DNA of 64,000 bases, taken from NCBI GenBank assembly GCA_951213105.1, contig OX578149.1:1798001-1862000 (forward strand), in the 5' to 3' direction. This stretch comes from Amaurobius ferox. Its lineage: Eukaryota; Arthropoda; Arachnida; Araneae; Amaurobiidae. The notes under the pieces were generated by a model. It saw only the letters and a program-made list of their open reading frames with translations, made no database searches and was not told the DNA's origin. Within the stretch, counting starts at the first letter, position 1, and every line of letters starts with the position of its first letter. Made by a program: the position numbers and the translations under genes. Of the stretch, positions 11,461 through 22,847 are shown in pieces.

Positions 11461-14400
11461 ACACAATTTAGAGACGAACATAAAGATTGTGAAAGATCTT
11501 TACGTAATTTAGTTTTCTCAATTGTGTGTCCTTTACCTGTAAAATGTAGACAGAGGAAATGTGTACATCATTTCAATCAAAACTCTGAAGAACCCAAAAT
11601 GGCTTTTGGCAAATATATTTCAAAATAAAAGTGAAGCTTGCAATCCTTAAAAATTGCGTAATTCATGATTTCGATTTTTAGAGACCTTAAAATTAAAATT
11701 TGTACCCAAGTGCATCATTTTCTTACAGATTTCGCAATAAAAGTAGAAAAAATTGTCTTCTGTCCAAGAGGGATGATCCGATTGCAAATTGCAGAATATT
11801 TCTCATTGCTATTTAGAAAAGGCGTCAAGAGCTTTATAGTTTTCGGTTCCTGTTTTTTTCACTGTTCGGGTAAAAACTGAACCCTGGTTCCCTGAGTCTA
11901 CTAATTACACCTCACGCTTACTCGAATGACTGCTTTTTTTTTTTTTTTTTTTACTAAATTGACTCGCTGTTTTAAAACTGCGAGTCACAAAACTCAGCAA
12001 AACTATTTTTTCTTCTTTTCTTTCTTCTGACTTTTTAATGTCTAGCTGTTTAAAAAGTGCAATCATTTTAATAGATGTTTTATTAAATGGGTCTCTATTT
12101 AAAAATTTTAAATTCATTGCACTGTTGTTTCCAGTTATAAATGTGGGTGTGTGGTGTATATGAGTAAGACATCCATTTTTTTTTTTTTTTGCCATTTTAA
12201 AATTAAAATTACATATGCATAACTGCCAATCCTTCAGATTTACCCAGAAAATTTTCGATTTTAAGGCATTTTTCCCCATCTTTTGATTTTTCGTTCAGAA
12301 ACCAAAAGTCCCTATTTTTTCCCGTACAAAAAAAAAAGTTAGGAAATCTGTCATGAAAGTCCCAAAAATGTCAGGAATTTTGAGATCGGAGTTTTCCCTT
12401 TCTTTATCTCACTTCCCCGCATATGGAAATTGGCCATCGATTCCTACTACATTAGGAGAGTGATGACGAATGATTATTTTCTCCTACTTTTACAATCTGT
12501 TTTAATCAACTAAAATTTTTATAATTATCAAGTTATACAAAAAGCACTATTTTACAGATGTATTATTAATGAAATAGTTATTTTGCTGAAGTATCACTAA
12601 AAAATGGCATTTGTATTCCATCATTGGTGTGTGTGTGTGCGCTAGGGGGGGGGGGGAGAGAGAGAAAAAATTCCTATTGATAATCATGTATAAACAGTCG
12701 ATCATGCAATGAAAGGTGTTAAACAAAGAAACTTTGTAACCAAACAGGAAATTATGTCCATCCACCTACAGGATAAAAGAAAAAACTGCTTTCCCACAAA
12801 AAACTAATGAAACAACAAACATTAGTTCAAATGTTTAAATAAAATGATAAAATGTAAACTTTTTCTCTTTTTTCTAGTATATGTGTACTTTTTCTTAAAA
12901 TTTCTTTTGTTTCATTTTTTTCTTTGTATTAAATAATATTTTTTAATGGGTTAACTTGATGAGACTTTTTGTCAATATTTTTGCTAAAAATAACGTTTCA
13001 TAGTGTATTTATTTAGTTGATATTAAGTTTTAATTTTATCCAAACTCTATAAATCCTGAAAATTCTAAAATACAAAATTTTTCAAAGTCCAAATTTTTGA
13101 GGTTGTACTATATATGCGGCTAAAATTGTATACAAATATAGAAAATTGAGTTATTTTGAATGTTTTCTTTTTGTTCTCACTGTCATGTAATCATTGTAAA
13201 TATCAGTTAAATTTAAAATTATTTTTTGAAATTAGCATTAAAATAGTACCTGGAGTTGGAAAATTTCCTTTTGAAAAATGAACATGAACGAACTTGTACA
13301 GAGATTGTCCCTTAATAAGAAAAACATTTGGACTATATTTACATCCTCTTTTAGATAAAGCTAAAACTGAAAAATTTTAACTCTGTAATATGGAATGAAG
13401 AAATCGCCTAATGAATCTTCTAGAAAAATGTGTTTTCAGACCATTTCTATAAAAATAGTTTTTAAATTGAATTTCCTCTCTCTCGATTGTATTGAGACGA
13501 GTAGAACCAGCAATGTAAAATTTATAGGAATCACCGTGAACAAAGGAAAATGCTGTACCAACTAGTGTTATAGATCTAATTTCCCCATAACTTCAGAACT
13601 TGTTTGAAAGGTTATCTGTAGGAATTGGGTATGCAGATGTTCAAATTGGTTTGGAATTCATCCTATAAACCAAGACACCTCAAATTAAAATTCATCTGCA
13701 TTCTGTCATAACTTAATATTTGAATTAGTTTAAAATGAATTTGGGGGTTCTTTATTTGATATGACACATTTACATTTTGTTCTAACGATTTTCCCTGTAA
13801 TAGAATCTTTCCTTTTAATAGAGTGTTTTTATTAAATTTTTGATGTAAGGTCATCTAAAGATAGGTGGAACGTTCTCAATGATCAGAGGAACAGTTAAAA
13901 TGTGGTGATTTAAATCCAATGAATAAGTAAATGATTAAAAAATAAATAAACTCATTTTAAATATGGCATACACTGAACACCATTATGGAAGCATCTATTA
14001 TAGAAAAATGGACTTCTTTTGCTGGAATAGAGGGAATTCCCTCAGAAGAATTTTCGCATATTTTAAGTCTGAATGATGGCATTTTTTAGTATTAAATAAT
14101 TTTATAACATTACAAGACGTTTCTAATGAAAAAAAATGCAATTCTCTCCATGATCTAAAGAGACACATTTAATTTTCCTGATTATTCCAGCACATGAACC
14201 CTGCAAAGTGAAATCGATTCAGTGACGTGTTTTCTTTTATGAATTAAAATTTCAACTACTTTATAGTTAAATGTCAGAAAGTATGGTAATTTATTAATTT
14301 TTATAAAAATAGTTTGAATATTTTAACTGAATTATTCGTTATATATAAGAAGTATCATACAAAACATTTGAAAAAAAAAAAAATTCCCTCAATCTTTTCA

Positions 14401-14600
14401 GCAGCAAGCAGTTATAGATCGTACTAATGAGTTCACTTTTGTTTTATCAATTAAAATTATCAGCCTATACTGTATTCTAATGAAAATTATTACTTTTACA
14501 GGACGATTTGATAGGAGTGAGTTTGGAGAACGGCAATTCTGTAGAATATTTGTTGGAAGCCATGATTATGTAACTTTCTAGAGCAAAAATAAAAAGGTTT
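11461..14600. other. AT-rich DNA with simple repeats
   Basis: T-runs lie at about 11934-11952 and 12178-12190, and a GT-run followed by a G-run and GA-run at about 12626-12665. ORFs here are driven by these runs. No gene recognised. Confidence 0.5.
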
Positions 14601-14633
14601 GAATCTATTTTATGTTGCAGAACTCCATTCCTT

Positions 14634-14708
14634 TCGATGGGCTGCCCAATAAACGTATTCTGTTACGAACATTTCGTGACGGGGTCCGTTTATTGGGCAG
14701 CCCATCGA
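14634..14708. repeat. 22-bp perfect inverted repeat with 31-base spacer
   Basis: TCGATGGGCTGCCCAATAAACG (14634-14655) is repeated exactly inverted at 14687-14708. The arms resemble transposon ends brought almost together, that is a MITE reduced to its termini. The spacer has TTACGAACATTTCGTGAC, itself partly palindromic. Confidence 0.75.
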
Positions 14709-14770
14709 TTCAAAAAAAGGGGAATTTCGCGTGTCCCCTAAGTCCAGACGCATGCGTATCGAGATCGATG

Positions 14771-14946
14771 CTATTGAGCATGTGCGTGGACTTTGATTTT
14801 TCTACATTGAGACTTCGTTAGTCGCAGTATACCAGGTTGATTAAGAAACAAGTTCAATCTCGTATGCTGCGATTAACGAAGTCTTTTTTTTTTTTTTTCC
14901 TCTCAGCTTGAACTTATTGCGCATGTGCGTGGACTTAGTTTTTTCC
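14771..14946. repeat. Direct repeat flanking a 23-bp inverted repeat
   Basis: CTATTGAGCATGTGCGTGGA (14771) and TTATTGCGCATGTGCGTGGA (14914) are direct repeats, each continuing ACTT.G.TTTTTC. Between them lies an inverted repeat: AGACTTCGTTAGTCGCAGTA(TAC) at 14810-14832 against 14862-14884, with two mismatches. The layout resembles a small foldback element with duplicated flanks. Confidence 0.65.
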
Positions 14947-14949
14947 AGT

Positions 14950-15979
14950 TTGTTTTTTGTTCTAGCTTGGACAACTAAATAAAAATATTGGTAGTATATA
15001 TAAAGTTTTTATTTCACAACATGTCAACAGTTGAAAGGGGAAACATCATCTGGATCGTCTTAAAGAACGGCGGCTGAAATAAAGCGATACATAAACATTT
15101 AGAAATGAGATCAAGAACTCTAACAGAAAGAAAAAAAACAGTACTTCCGACAGCACATTTAGAATTTCTCAAAATACTGAAAGATAACATGTTATTACTA
15201 TGATGTACACATTCGAAAGCTACTGTAGAGGTGTCTGAACTTATTGCAGAATTCCTTTACAAACATCTCCTTCGTAGAGCATTTCTTGTTTCGAGTCGAG
15301 GTTTCCCATTTCATTACAAAATTATTTCAAAACAATTTGAGTCATTTATTAAGCGTTGTTTTTAATTCATTTCAAATGATACGAAATACCCGGTTAAAAG
15401 GTGATCTCAATTTTGAAACGAGAAGGCATTTCTAGTTTATAAGTTTTCTCAAAATTTCATAAGCAAAATACCCGCGAATGCATAGAAGTATAGGCATGTC
15501 AGGTTTCAAGGACAAACCATTTGTGGAGTGCCCAAGACAACCGAGGGCTGCCTTTAAACTCCAATCTAAGGGCGGCTGGGAAATAGTAAAAAAAAGTAAT
15601 TTACAGAAAAAGAAACGGGCGATGCCCTTTGATCCCTATTGTGACCAATCACAATCGAGATCAGTCGAGTTGCAGAATTTGGAATAGGAGGAGCAATTTT
15701 CCTCGAGAAATAAAGGGGGGGGGGGGAGGGGTCTAGCACTGATTTGAAATGCGTATTAAAACGCAATTTATCTTAAATGAGAAGTTTGAATCTTGAGGTA
15801 CAGTACAGACAGAAAAAAAGATTTGCAACATTCTTCTATGCCTGCATCTTTTGCTTTGAAATGGGAATTTGTTTGGCTCACGTACAACGTTCACAGCATG
15901 GCAGGCAACGGAATTTCGCGTTCAGTCAACGGACTGACAGAATGAGGAATTTAGAATTTGCACTCTAATCTTTTAGCAA
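14950..15979. other. Spacer with weak transposase-like start and G-run
   Basis: An ATG at 15021 opens MSTVERGNIIWIVLKNGG followed by a stop. It faintly resembles the helix-turn-helix start of some transposases but is too short to support. A G-run lies at about 15714-15727. Nothing else recognised. Confidence 0.35.
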
Positions 15980-15993
15980 CATGTCTCGAATGT

Positions 15994-16281
15994 TGTTGTT
16001 GTTGAAACCCAGACCGTCCGACCTACCAGAAAGGTGTAAGGTAACTGTTTGGACGGTCGGGAAGTGCCACCCAATTTAGACCGGAACCCAGTGGGGGAGG
16101 CATCCACAGGGACCGTACCCTCCTTCCCCTACCACCAACCTCTCGGAAGGACTTTCGGACCCACATGTTTAACGTGATCGTACTCCGCATGAACACGGCG
16201 GCAGTTTTGGCAGTGGCTGGAATCGAACCCGGGCCTACCGAGTGCAACTCCAGCGCGCTAACCAATGGGCTACCGCGCCCT
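15994..16281 (-). mobile_element. Full-length tRNA-derived SINE
   Basis: Read on the minus strand it starts GGGCGCGGTAGCCCATTGG (A-box region), then GCACTCGGTAGGCCCGGG and TTCGATTCC (B box). The body follows, then a 3' hairpin, GGTCTGGGTTTCAACAACAACA. The insertion is bounded by a perfect 14-bp target duplication, CATGTCTCGAATGT, at 15980-15993 and 16282-16295. This is the best reference copy in the window. The 3' end matches the LINE end at 57.9 kb in hairpin shape and terminal word. Confidence 0.92.
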
Positions 16282-16295
16282 CATGTCTCGAATGT

Positions 16296-16810
16296 GTCGA
16301 ACTTTTAGCAATGTGTCCCAAAATCATGTCATATCCCAACAAAAAATTTCATTTGAATAGAATGGCTTTCTTTTGAAAAATTAAGCTAGAGTTATAGCAT
16401 TTTGAGCTTCCTAATCCATCTTTTTCATACATTAGAAAAGGTTCCTGGGGCCGTTCGTTTGAATAAATTGAATTGGGAGACATTTCTAACGTTATGAGTT
16501 ACTAGCGATATCCGATGAGACGGCATTAACGTGTTGCGTGGTAATCCTACACGCCCGGTAAGAGAGCGAAAAAGGCCGCCATCGTATAAGGAAGTAAATT
16601 AAGATATATACATTTCAAATGAAGAGACTTAAATTAATAACAATAATATTTAATAAGAGAAAACAACATCTAAGATCACTTTATAAATTTCAACTCACAT
16701 AACATTATTCTTTAAAAATACACTACTTAATAGAATCAGTCCCTAACACCACTGAAAACACACTATCGCCTTTTGGCTCAGGATACTTGAAATATTAGAT
16801 ATGTAGCCTC
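16296..16810. other. Spacer, no gene seen
   Basis: AT-rich. It may be intron or 3' flank of the minus-strand gene whose exons follow at higher coordinates. Confidence 0.4.
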
Positions 16811-16820
16811 TTGTTTTTAC

Positions 16821-17046
16821 ATGAAAGTTCTCACGATTCCTTTCCCAGGGTCCCCATGATATATCTTGACCTTTTGGGTCAGCTGGGTCAACCCCTTCCC
16901 TTCGTACAGCATGAGATTCTCCCTAAAAATTGAGTAGCACCCATACTTCATATCTGTGTCCGGTGCAGCTGTGTTAAAGGGACCGTTATAATAATTGCCT
17001 CGTTGTTTGAGGGACCGTCTTCTTAGTTCGATTCCCTCCTCTGCAA
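16821..17046 (-). CDS. Exon B of an unidentified split gene
   Basis: The minus-strand reading frame runs VAEEGIELRRRSLKQRGNYY, then an N-GPFNTAAPDTDMKYG stretch, SIFRENLMLYEGKG and QKVKIYHGDPGKGI. The acceptor is GATTGCAG|TTGCAG, with a second possible acceptor six bases on (TTGCAG|AGG). Both keep the frame when joined to exon A. The 3' end is uncertain: AT|GTAAAA at 16820 or C|GTGAGA at 16834 could be donors, otherwise the frame stops at 16819. The mixed, non-repetitive residue composition looks like genuine host coding sequence. I do not recognise the family, and no membrane segment or known motif is evident. Confidence 0.5.
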
Positions 17047-17355
17047 CTGCAATCTTACATTGGGATAGTAAAATTCTATGTAACATAGCGTATTTTGAAA
17101 GTCATTTGAAGCTTAATTTGGGAGATGTTCCTTTTGGAGGGGATACAATATGAGTTTTATATAACATTCGTATATAACACAAATGCCATTTTCTAAGAAT
17201 TTACCTGAAGATGGGAACTGTACACAGCTTCACCGGCCGCATGACTAGAGGGTGAATCATGAGTTTTTTTGCGGAAAGAAACTCGATTTAAAAACTAAAC
17301 TAGAAAATTAAAATACACAAAGCAAAGTAAAAGCGAAATAACACTAGTTACATAC

Positions 17356-17427
17356 CAAGGGCCCTTTCAGATGCTGATGAAAGTGACTCTCTGCTTCTGG
17401 TACGTCTGTCACCTTTCATTCCAGAAC
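17356..17427 (-). CDS. Exon A (72 nt) of the same unidentified gene
   Basis: The acceptor ATATGTTTCAG precedes GTTCTGGAATG, and the donor is CCTTG|GTATGT, so both splice signals are strong. The frame reads SGMKGDRRTRSRESLSSASE-RAL, a basic, serine-rich stretch typical of a disordered cytoplasmic region. The exon starts with two bases and ends with one base of split codons, and the phase fits exon B 309 bp downstream. Other exons must lie outside the window or were not recognised. Function unknown. Confidence 0.55.
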
Positions 17428-18590
17428 CTGAAACATATATTATAGCATTCACCACTCGCATTTAAAGACAGAGAAACGAACACTCTAAAAAATGACAGCT
17501 TTTAATCATTCTGATTTTTTCTTTAAATAATGTTATAGATCGCTTAGAGTCGTCTTCATTCAAGATTGGGTGGCCCAGGTTCTGTCTCGTGGCCGATACT
17601 TTTAGCCTTCCAGATCACCGAGGGGCTTCTGGAGGGTCTGGAAACATTTTCGGACTTCTCTTCCATTTGGTCTGACCATCAAAAATCCGGCTGGGTTAGT
17701 TTCTGTCCCCCGATCTATACTATAAGTGTGCCATCTGAGTCACTGGAGGAGCTTCTGTGATTTTATTTTCAAAAGTTTATTTTTATTTCGTTTCAAGTTA
17801 TTTGTAGTTGCTCAAAATTAGTACGCATTTTTTCTACTACATTTGATTACATACATTTTAAGCATATCTTCCAGGATTGGCTGATCACCAAAAGATTATT
17901 TATATGTTACTGGCATATATTTAATCGATGATAAAAAAAAAAATACTAAAATGACTTAATATTGTACTGTGAAGATCGATCATTAATAACAATGAAATTG
18001 CCCCCGACTTGAAACATAGCGAATGTTACCCGTTGTAGGATGTTCTAAATGCGAAAATGAATGAATGCATTTTTTCCTTTCGTATCACCTGACGCTTTTG
18101 TGGTATCATCTCTTTCTTAAACAATTCAGTGTATTGCCGTTGAAACCTCGAGTATGAGGCTGACGTTCCAACACATTCCTAATCAGAATCGACGACAATT
18201 ACTTCTCTTTGATCGTGGAGTATGTACTGTCGGGTTGCAATGTCGCAACATCGTAGGCGTCTGTTACGCGCAATGCGGTATCCATTGACGACAGCCCATA
18301 ACAACGTGATTTCTTCGGTGATTAAGATGACATAGGGTTGTTATTTCGCTACCTGCTGTTAAACCGCTCCCAAAACTTCTCCCTTAAAGCTAGATGATCC
18401 AATTGCACAGCCTCATAGAGCTCAACGACCTCGTCAGAGCTCGTCGAAAACAAAGTTGTTCTCGAGTGGAAAGTGCCATCTCCCACTCAGGTCACATATA
18501 ATCTATATCGGTGCAAATGACATCAGCGTATGTCTTCTCAAGCAATTAAGTTTCTTGCAATTACGTTAATGGCCAAGCCAAAGTGGGGCT
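17428..18590. other. Spacer with a less AT-rich patch at 17540-17760
   Basis: The patch is coding-like in composition on both strands. On the minus strand it has serine-rich text with two in-frame stops, so it could be an old exon of the gene next to it. A second higher-GC stretch (18140-18500) has no recognisable product. No claim beyond that. Confidence 0.35.
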
Positions 18591-18597
18591 GATCAAA

Positions 18598-18632
18598 AAC
18601 ATTTACAGGGGCTGACCGCCCCTGTAAATGTT
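18598..18632. repeat. 15-bp perfect hairpin, 5-base loop
   Basis: AACATTTACAGGGGC, loop TGACC, then GCCCCTGTAAATGTT. Such a tight perfect hairpin is unusual for neutral sequence. Role unknown. Confidence 0.6.
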
Positions 18633-19520
18633 GTATCCGAAGGCATGCAAAAAACTTCCAAACCTTTTACCTCAAAGTAACGTATTAAAGGATGTATGCT
18701 ATATCAAGATATTTTATAATTTAAAATAAAAACTAATATGACCAGTTTTAAATGAATTAAAACATTATTTCTGCTTACAAAAATGAGGGGCCCTTTGAAA
18801 TGTGCGTTAATGAGGCCAAGTTAGGGAAAGACTGAAGAAGGGCGTCTCTTCACCTTTCCGTAACTTAACCGTCAGCACATGAAAGAAGTAAGAATAATTT
18901 CTTTAAATCTATCACTTGGTCACGTGTGAAAAATAGACCCGATTCTGACCCGATTCTTCTGACCCGATTATGTTGGTTTTTGCGCAAGCGTGAGAGTCGA
19001 ATGAGGGCTGCAATCCTCACTCCCGATCCCGTTGAGTTGGATGAACATTTTGGGAAAAGTTGTGAATTTGAATAAAAAGTGCCCCGATGCAAAAGTATTT
19101 TCATTAGATCCCTGTGTTCACCGAAATCGAAACATTTTTGGGATTTGGATATCCATTCAATATTATAAATCTCATGACCACGCAATCGCATCCTGTTATA
19201 TCTCAGGCCAAAGGCGTTTCTACAAGCACACACATAGCGATAAAGGCTATTTCTCCAGATCCAGGGGTCACTTGAGAAACAGATGTTACATTCGGATTGA
19301 GCCTGGTCGGATGAATATACATGAATTTTGTCGGTCGTGGGGGTTGCAATCGGCGCTCTGACATACTGACACTTCGTTTTTAGAGAGGTGATAAGAGGGA
19401 AAAGTGCTTTTAACCCGAAAAAGAACAACGAATAAATACCCAAAAAAGGACAATTTCATTTTTATTTTCAGAGTTCTGTCGTTAAACATTTCCCATATGC
19501 CTACTCTGCCCAAGTACAGC
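18633..19520. other. Spacer, no supported gene
   Basis: A long minus-strand open frame (18865-19443) lacks any family motif and is not supported by splice signals, so it is left uncalled. Confidence 0.4.
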
Positions 19521-19537
19521 TATAGAAGAGAATGTGT

Positions 19538-19593
19538 TGAAGACCCAGACCGTCCGACTCGTCCGAGGACTTGAGCAACCGTTTGGACGGCCG
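19538..19593 (-). mobile_element. 56-bp solo retroposon tail
   Basis: Read on the minus strand it is GGCCGTCCAAACGGTTGC..., then GGACGAGTCGGACGGTCTGG and GTCTTCA. This is only the terminal hairpin plus end word shared with the SINEs and the LINE. A perfect 14-bp target duplication, AGAAGAGAATGTGT, flanks it (19524-19537 and 19594-19607), so it is a complete insertion, extremely 5'-truncated. Confidence 0.85.
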
Positions 19594-19609
19594 AGAAGAG
19601 AATGTGTGT

Positions 19610-20145
19610 ATGTGTCGGCTGTAGCGGGAAATCGAAGCGTCTTATGGAATTCGGTAGACGGTGCTGTGCTAAGGACGACGCAACTCTGTGACATTTTTTT
19701 TGTTGTCGTCGTATTATTAAAGAGTTTTTATTTATTTATTTTTTATTTCGTTCACCGGAACTTGGAGCAAATTCTCTTACACCAAAGAATGCTTTTTCAA
19801 TACGCCCGCTTATAATAAGAAAAATAAATAAATAAACTGCTGCGTGGGGACATACACGACCGCATTTTTTAGTTTTATATAAGTACCACTTATTTTAGAC
19901 CCGCATATTTTTTTTCTTTTTTATGATAAAAACGATTCCCTCAAAACAAAATGATGAAAGTTAACAATCTCGGGAAGACGAATCCCATACTGTATTCGGG
20001 ATCCCACTGAGTACGGAAATGATTCGTCCACAGATGGGGGACTCTGCAATAATTCCTATGTCCTGCCGAACGCACAAAGGAACCGTCGCTCAGTGATTTA
20101 GAAAGCTACATTTTATTGAACCGTCTTTAGCCAGAATGTGCGGTC
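19610..20145. other. Spacer, no gene seen
   Basis: AT-rich, with a short GGATCCCACTGAGTACGG patch near 20001. No feature supported. Confidence 0.35.
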
Positions 20146-20149
20146 AAGC

Positions 20150-20800
20150 CTCAAAGTGCACTGAAGTCAAGAGAATGGACAAGCAGATTGTAAGCTCCTG
20201 TAGAGAAAATATGTCTTTCCAATAGGCCCCAAACGTTCTCGATAGACTTTACGGTGGGAAGGGTATAGGGTGGAAGGCAGAACCACTGTTGCACGGTTCC
20301 TGTGCGATGGAGAGGGGCATCATCGTCCATAAAAGACCCGTGGGGTAAAATTGAAACATGGCAGGATGGATGGAATCGGCAAGAATGTTCATGGATGACA
20401 CTCGACCTTCCGGAACATACCCTACACCACGATAGCCACCACTATGACCTTGAACTGTGCGAACAATGCAAGATCGCCACACTCTCCGACTGCCGTCGGT
20501 GCAAAACAAGGGGTAGCGCCTGACCCCATAACCTTCTTTCAACCACTGGATGTTCCTGTAAACGCATTTTCAGATTATTTTCTGAAATGAGAGGTTTCCA
20601 CACAGGCTGCAGAGAATCGCTGCGATTCCCTGCACATGGTTTGGGTCGAGATTGGTTGGGATGGGTCTTTTCTTTCGTTAGTTACTGCCCGGTAGAAGTA
20701 CAAGTCGTCTGAATAGCAGCCCATCGCGGGCTTTATAAATGCTCTTCTCGATCCACAATTCCGCTTTTTAGAAACGCCAGCGGGTTTGGTTTCCAACTGT
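20150..20800 (-). pseudogene. Tc1-type transposase, catalytic-region fragment
   Basis: On the minus strand two reading blocks (20796-20575 and 20542-20249) are followed by a short frame with KSIENVWGLLER near 20240. The text FCTDGSRRVWR, the pattern R..V.SMNILADSI and S-IENVWG match the order of Tc1 transposase blocks (FCTDGRRRVWR, GR..L......A.RY, P-IEHVWD). The catalytic E survives in IENVWG. The second aspartate region (usually DNARPH) is no longer recognisable. Multiple frame changes; non-functional. Confidence 0.65.
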
Positions 20801-20949
20801 TATACATTTCGGATATCTCACCTTTCTAGAAGCCAGTGAGTTGTTTTGTTTTGCAAAATGGGCCCCCACAATAGGACCTTTTCCAAACGGAGACAAATTC
20901 AAAATAAGATAGGACATCCATCTTTCTTTCTTTCCCAGAGTAGAAATCG

Positions 20950-21436
20950 TGATGCATCCGTCTTAAACCGCTTTATTTTTGCGAATTTCTTGTGCATCTC
21001 TATCCTGCGCCAGTGCAATGACACTATTTTTGAGTTTAAACGATCACCACACTTTGATTATTTCTAATTTTAATGGATGTAGAATGTAAACAAGTGATGA
21101 CTGTAAGATGAGTTATATAAGAATGGCTGATTTTTTTCCACCATGCAAAATTGGAGTTTGAAATAAAACTGCATGAATGAAACATTCATTCCTTTTACTT
21201 AGGGAGCCAGACGAGTTCTATTTCGATGACGTCATTTAAATCCAATTCAATTTTTTTCGATAAAGTTTGAAGTTTTTAAGTAAAATAAATGATTGCAGTA
21301 CTGTGATCATTAAAAAAATATCCCCGCTGAATGGATCGCATTTTGGAGATGTTTAAATGGCATTGCATTTGAATTGTAAAGTGTTTCATAATCAATGCTT
21401 TATGCATGATCGATCTTTCTTGTTTATTATGGAGCG
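20950..21436 (+). repeat. Dispersed repeat R2, shortened copy
   Basis: Colinear with 45372-46675 but internally shortened. Shared words include GCATCCGTCTTAAACCGCTTTATTTTTGC, TTGAGTTTAAA, TGACGTCATTT, AGTRTTGTGAT-like blocks and the end word AATCAATGCTTTATGCATGATCGATCTTTCTTGTTT. No coding sense. Confidence 0.75.
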
Positions 21437-21499
21437 ACCCAAGACGGCTCATCAGTAGACAAAATAGGTATGTTCTGTAGCAGCTGAGGCACGAGGCAT

Positions 21500-21995
21500 G
21501 ACCGTCACCTTTCATTCCGTAATCCTGGAGGAGGGGGGGGGGGGGCATTTTTGCAAAATGGAAAAAATTTAAGGATTTTAATTTTTTAGAAACTTTTTTT
21601 TGGGTGGCAACGATTTTGTAGTCTTGTACGAGGAGGTAAATGAATTTCAAATATTGAGGATGGGACTTAGAAATATTTTTTGTTTGCGTTGCTATGGAAA
21701 CAGCTGGGGGAGATAAACTTTTTGGGGGATGGCAACGCTTGGGATTCTGCGGCAGTGGCGGAATGAAACTATCAGCGCCCACTAAGGGCCGAAAGGGGTA
21801 CTATTCAGGGTGATACGTGGGATTTTTTTCTAATTTTAAATATTGAGGATGGAACTTAGCAATTTTCACCCTTGATGGGATTTTTTTCTAATATTGAAAG
21901 GCGATACCTTTATGTGTGTTTAGCATTCAGGTTGCTATGGTTAAGAGTTCTGGGCCAGAAGCTATGTGGTATACGCAGCGCCACATCGTGGTGGA
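21500..21995 (-). repeat. Repeat block T, left copy (inverted partner at 60.6-61.1 kb)
   Basis: From ATTCCGTAATCCTGG (21514) inward it follows the reverse complement of 61110-60580: GGGTGGCAACGATTTTGTAG, TCTTGTACGAGGAG, GATGGGACTTAGAAATATTT, GTTGCTATGG and CAGCGCCCACTAAGGG. It contains two or three diverged internal monomers. A pure G-run (21533-21546) sits where the partner has GACGGGGGTG. It could be one end of a very large element or simply a dispersed repeat. Confidence 0.75.
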
Positions 21996-22715
21996 AACTA
22001 TATATACATTTCTATATACATACATTCGTGGAACATACATTTCTTGTCTACTAAGCGCCTCACTCTTTTATGACTATAAATGGATATATAGCATATCTAT
22101 AGGATAATTCTGAGTAATTTGGGGGTATTAACTATTTTGTGGGTGAATTTAATGATTTTTATGCCCATTTTAGGAATCCTTGTAAAGTATGTTTTCGTGT
22201 AAAATTACGGGTATTTGGACGCGAGTTGGAATGGGGATGCATGTTTTTTTACGGGTTCTAGATGTTAAGGGGTATGTTTAGCGTGTATTGGGGGAAGCAA
22301 TGATGGCAATTAGCGAGGTAGGGAGGGGGCGAAAGGGGCGATCTTGAAAGATTGTGTACCGTTCTGAGGACTGCTAAATTCAATGTTCTAGCGCTTGCGA
22401 TGGAGTGTGTTGTATTATACGCGACTTTCTAAGATGTATTGCGTAAGGGTTGTGGGGTCTGAGACATTTTTCTCTCCAAAAGGATTTTTTGTATGGACTT
22501 AATGTAAACATTTATGCTTAGGGATTCGCTTTGAAGGGTTTTTTATAAGGCTCCTCTATATACAGTAGAGGAGCTATATATAGTATCTCTATATATAGTA
22601 GAGGAGCTCTAGGTTTTTATGCAAGTTACATTTGTTTTTAGGGAGTGTATGGGGATTTTTAATGTGCGTTAGATGTATTTTCCCTAAATTATATCTTATA
22701 CTTACTTTAACGATA
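21996..22715. other. Spacer with short palindromes
   Basis: GCTCCTCTATATACAGTAGAGGAGC near 22551-22575 is a perfect 9-bp stem with a 7-base loop, followed by a second AGTAGAGGAGCTC near 22600. No gene recognised. Confidence 0.45.
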
Positions 22716-22719
22716 ACCG

Positions 22720-22830
22720 TTATATAACCTTGACGTGAGCTTGACGTAACCTTGGCGGAGGGATATTCCTAGAACTATGTTTAGAAATGGCCTTATCGTG
22801 ACTTTGGCGGAAGTATATTCCAGGAACTAG
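22720..22830 (+). repeat. GCGGAGGGATATT-type repeat, two units
   Basis: GGCGGAGGGATATTCCTAGAAC and GGCGGAAGTATATTCCAGGAAC lie about 50 bp apart, each after a TAACCTTG-like word. The same motif recurs at 28.9-29.7, 59.15 and 60.38 kb. Confidence 0.65.
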
Positions 22831-22847
22831 TTTTTGTTTATAGATGG

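Noticed and set aside
11905..12279. 124-codon minus-strand frame
   Set aside because: Lysine runs come from T-runs and the composition is low-complexity; no family motif.
15957..16281. tRNA gene suggested by TTCGATTCC and the A-box-like head
   Set aside because: It is the tRNA-derived head of a SINE: body, tail and target duplication are present, and no cloverleaf 3' half follows.
18865..19443. 192-codon minus-strand frame
   Set aside because: Long for this window, but no domain, no splice support and an overlapping plus-strand frame; chance in a less AT-rich patch is more likely.
21276..21782. 168-codon minus-strand frame
   Set aside because: It crosses the boundary between repeat R2 and the inverted block at 21.5 kb and includes a C-run; repeat-derived.
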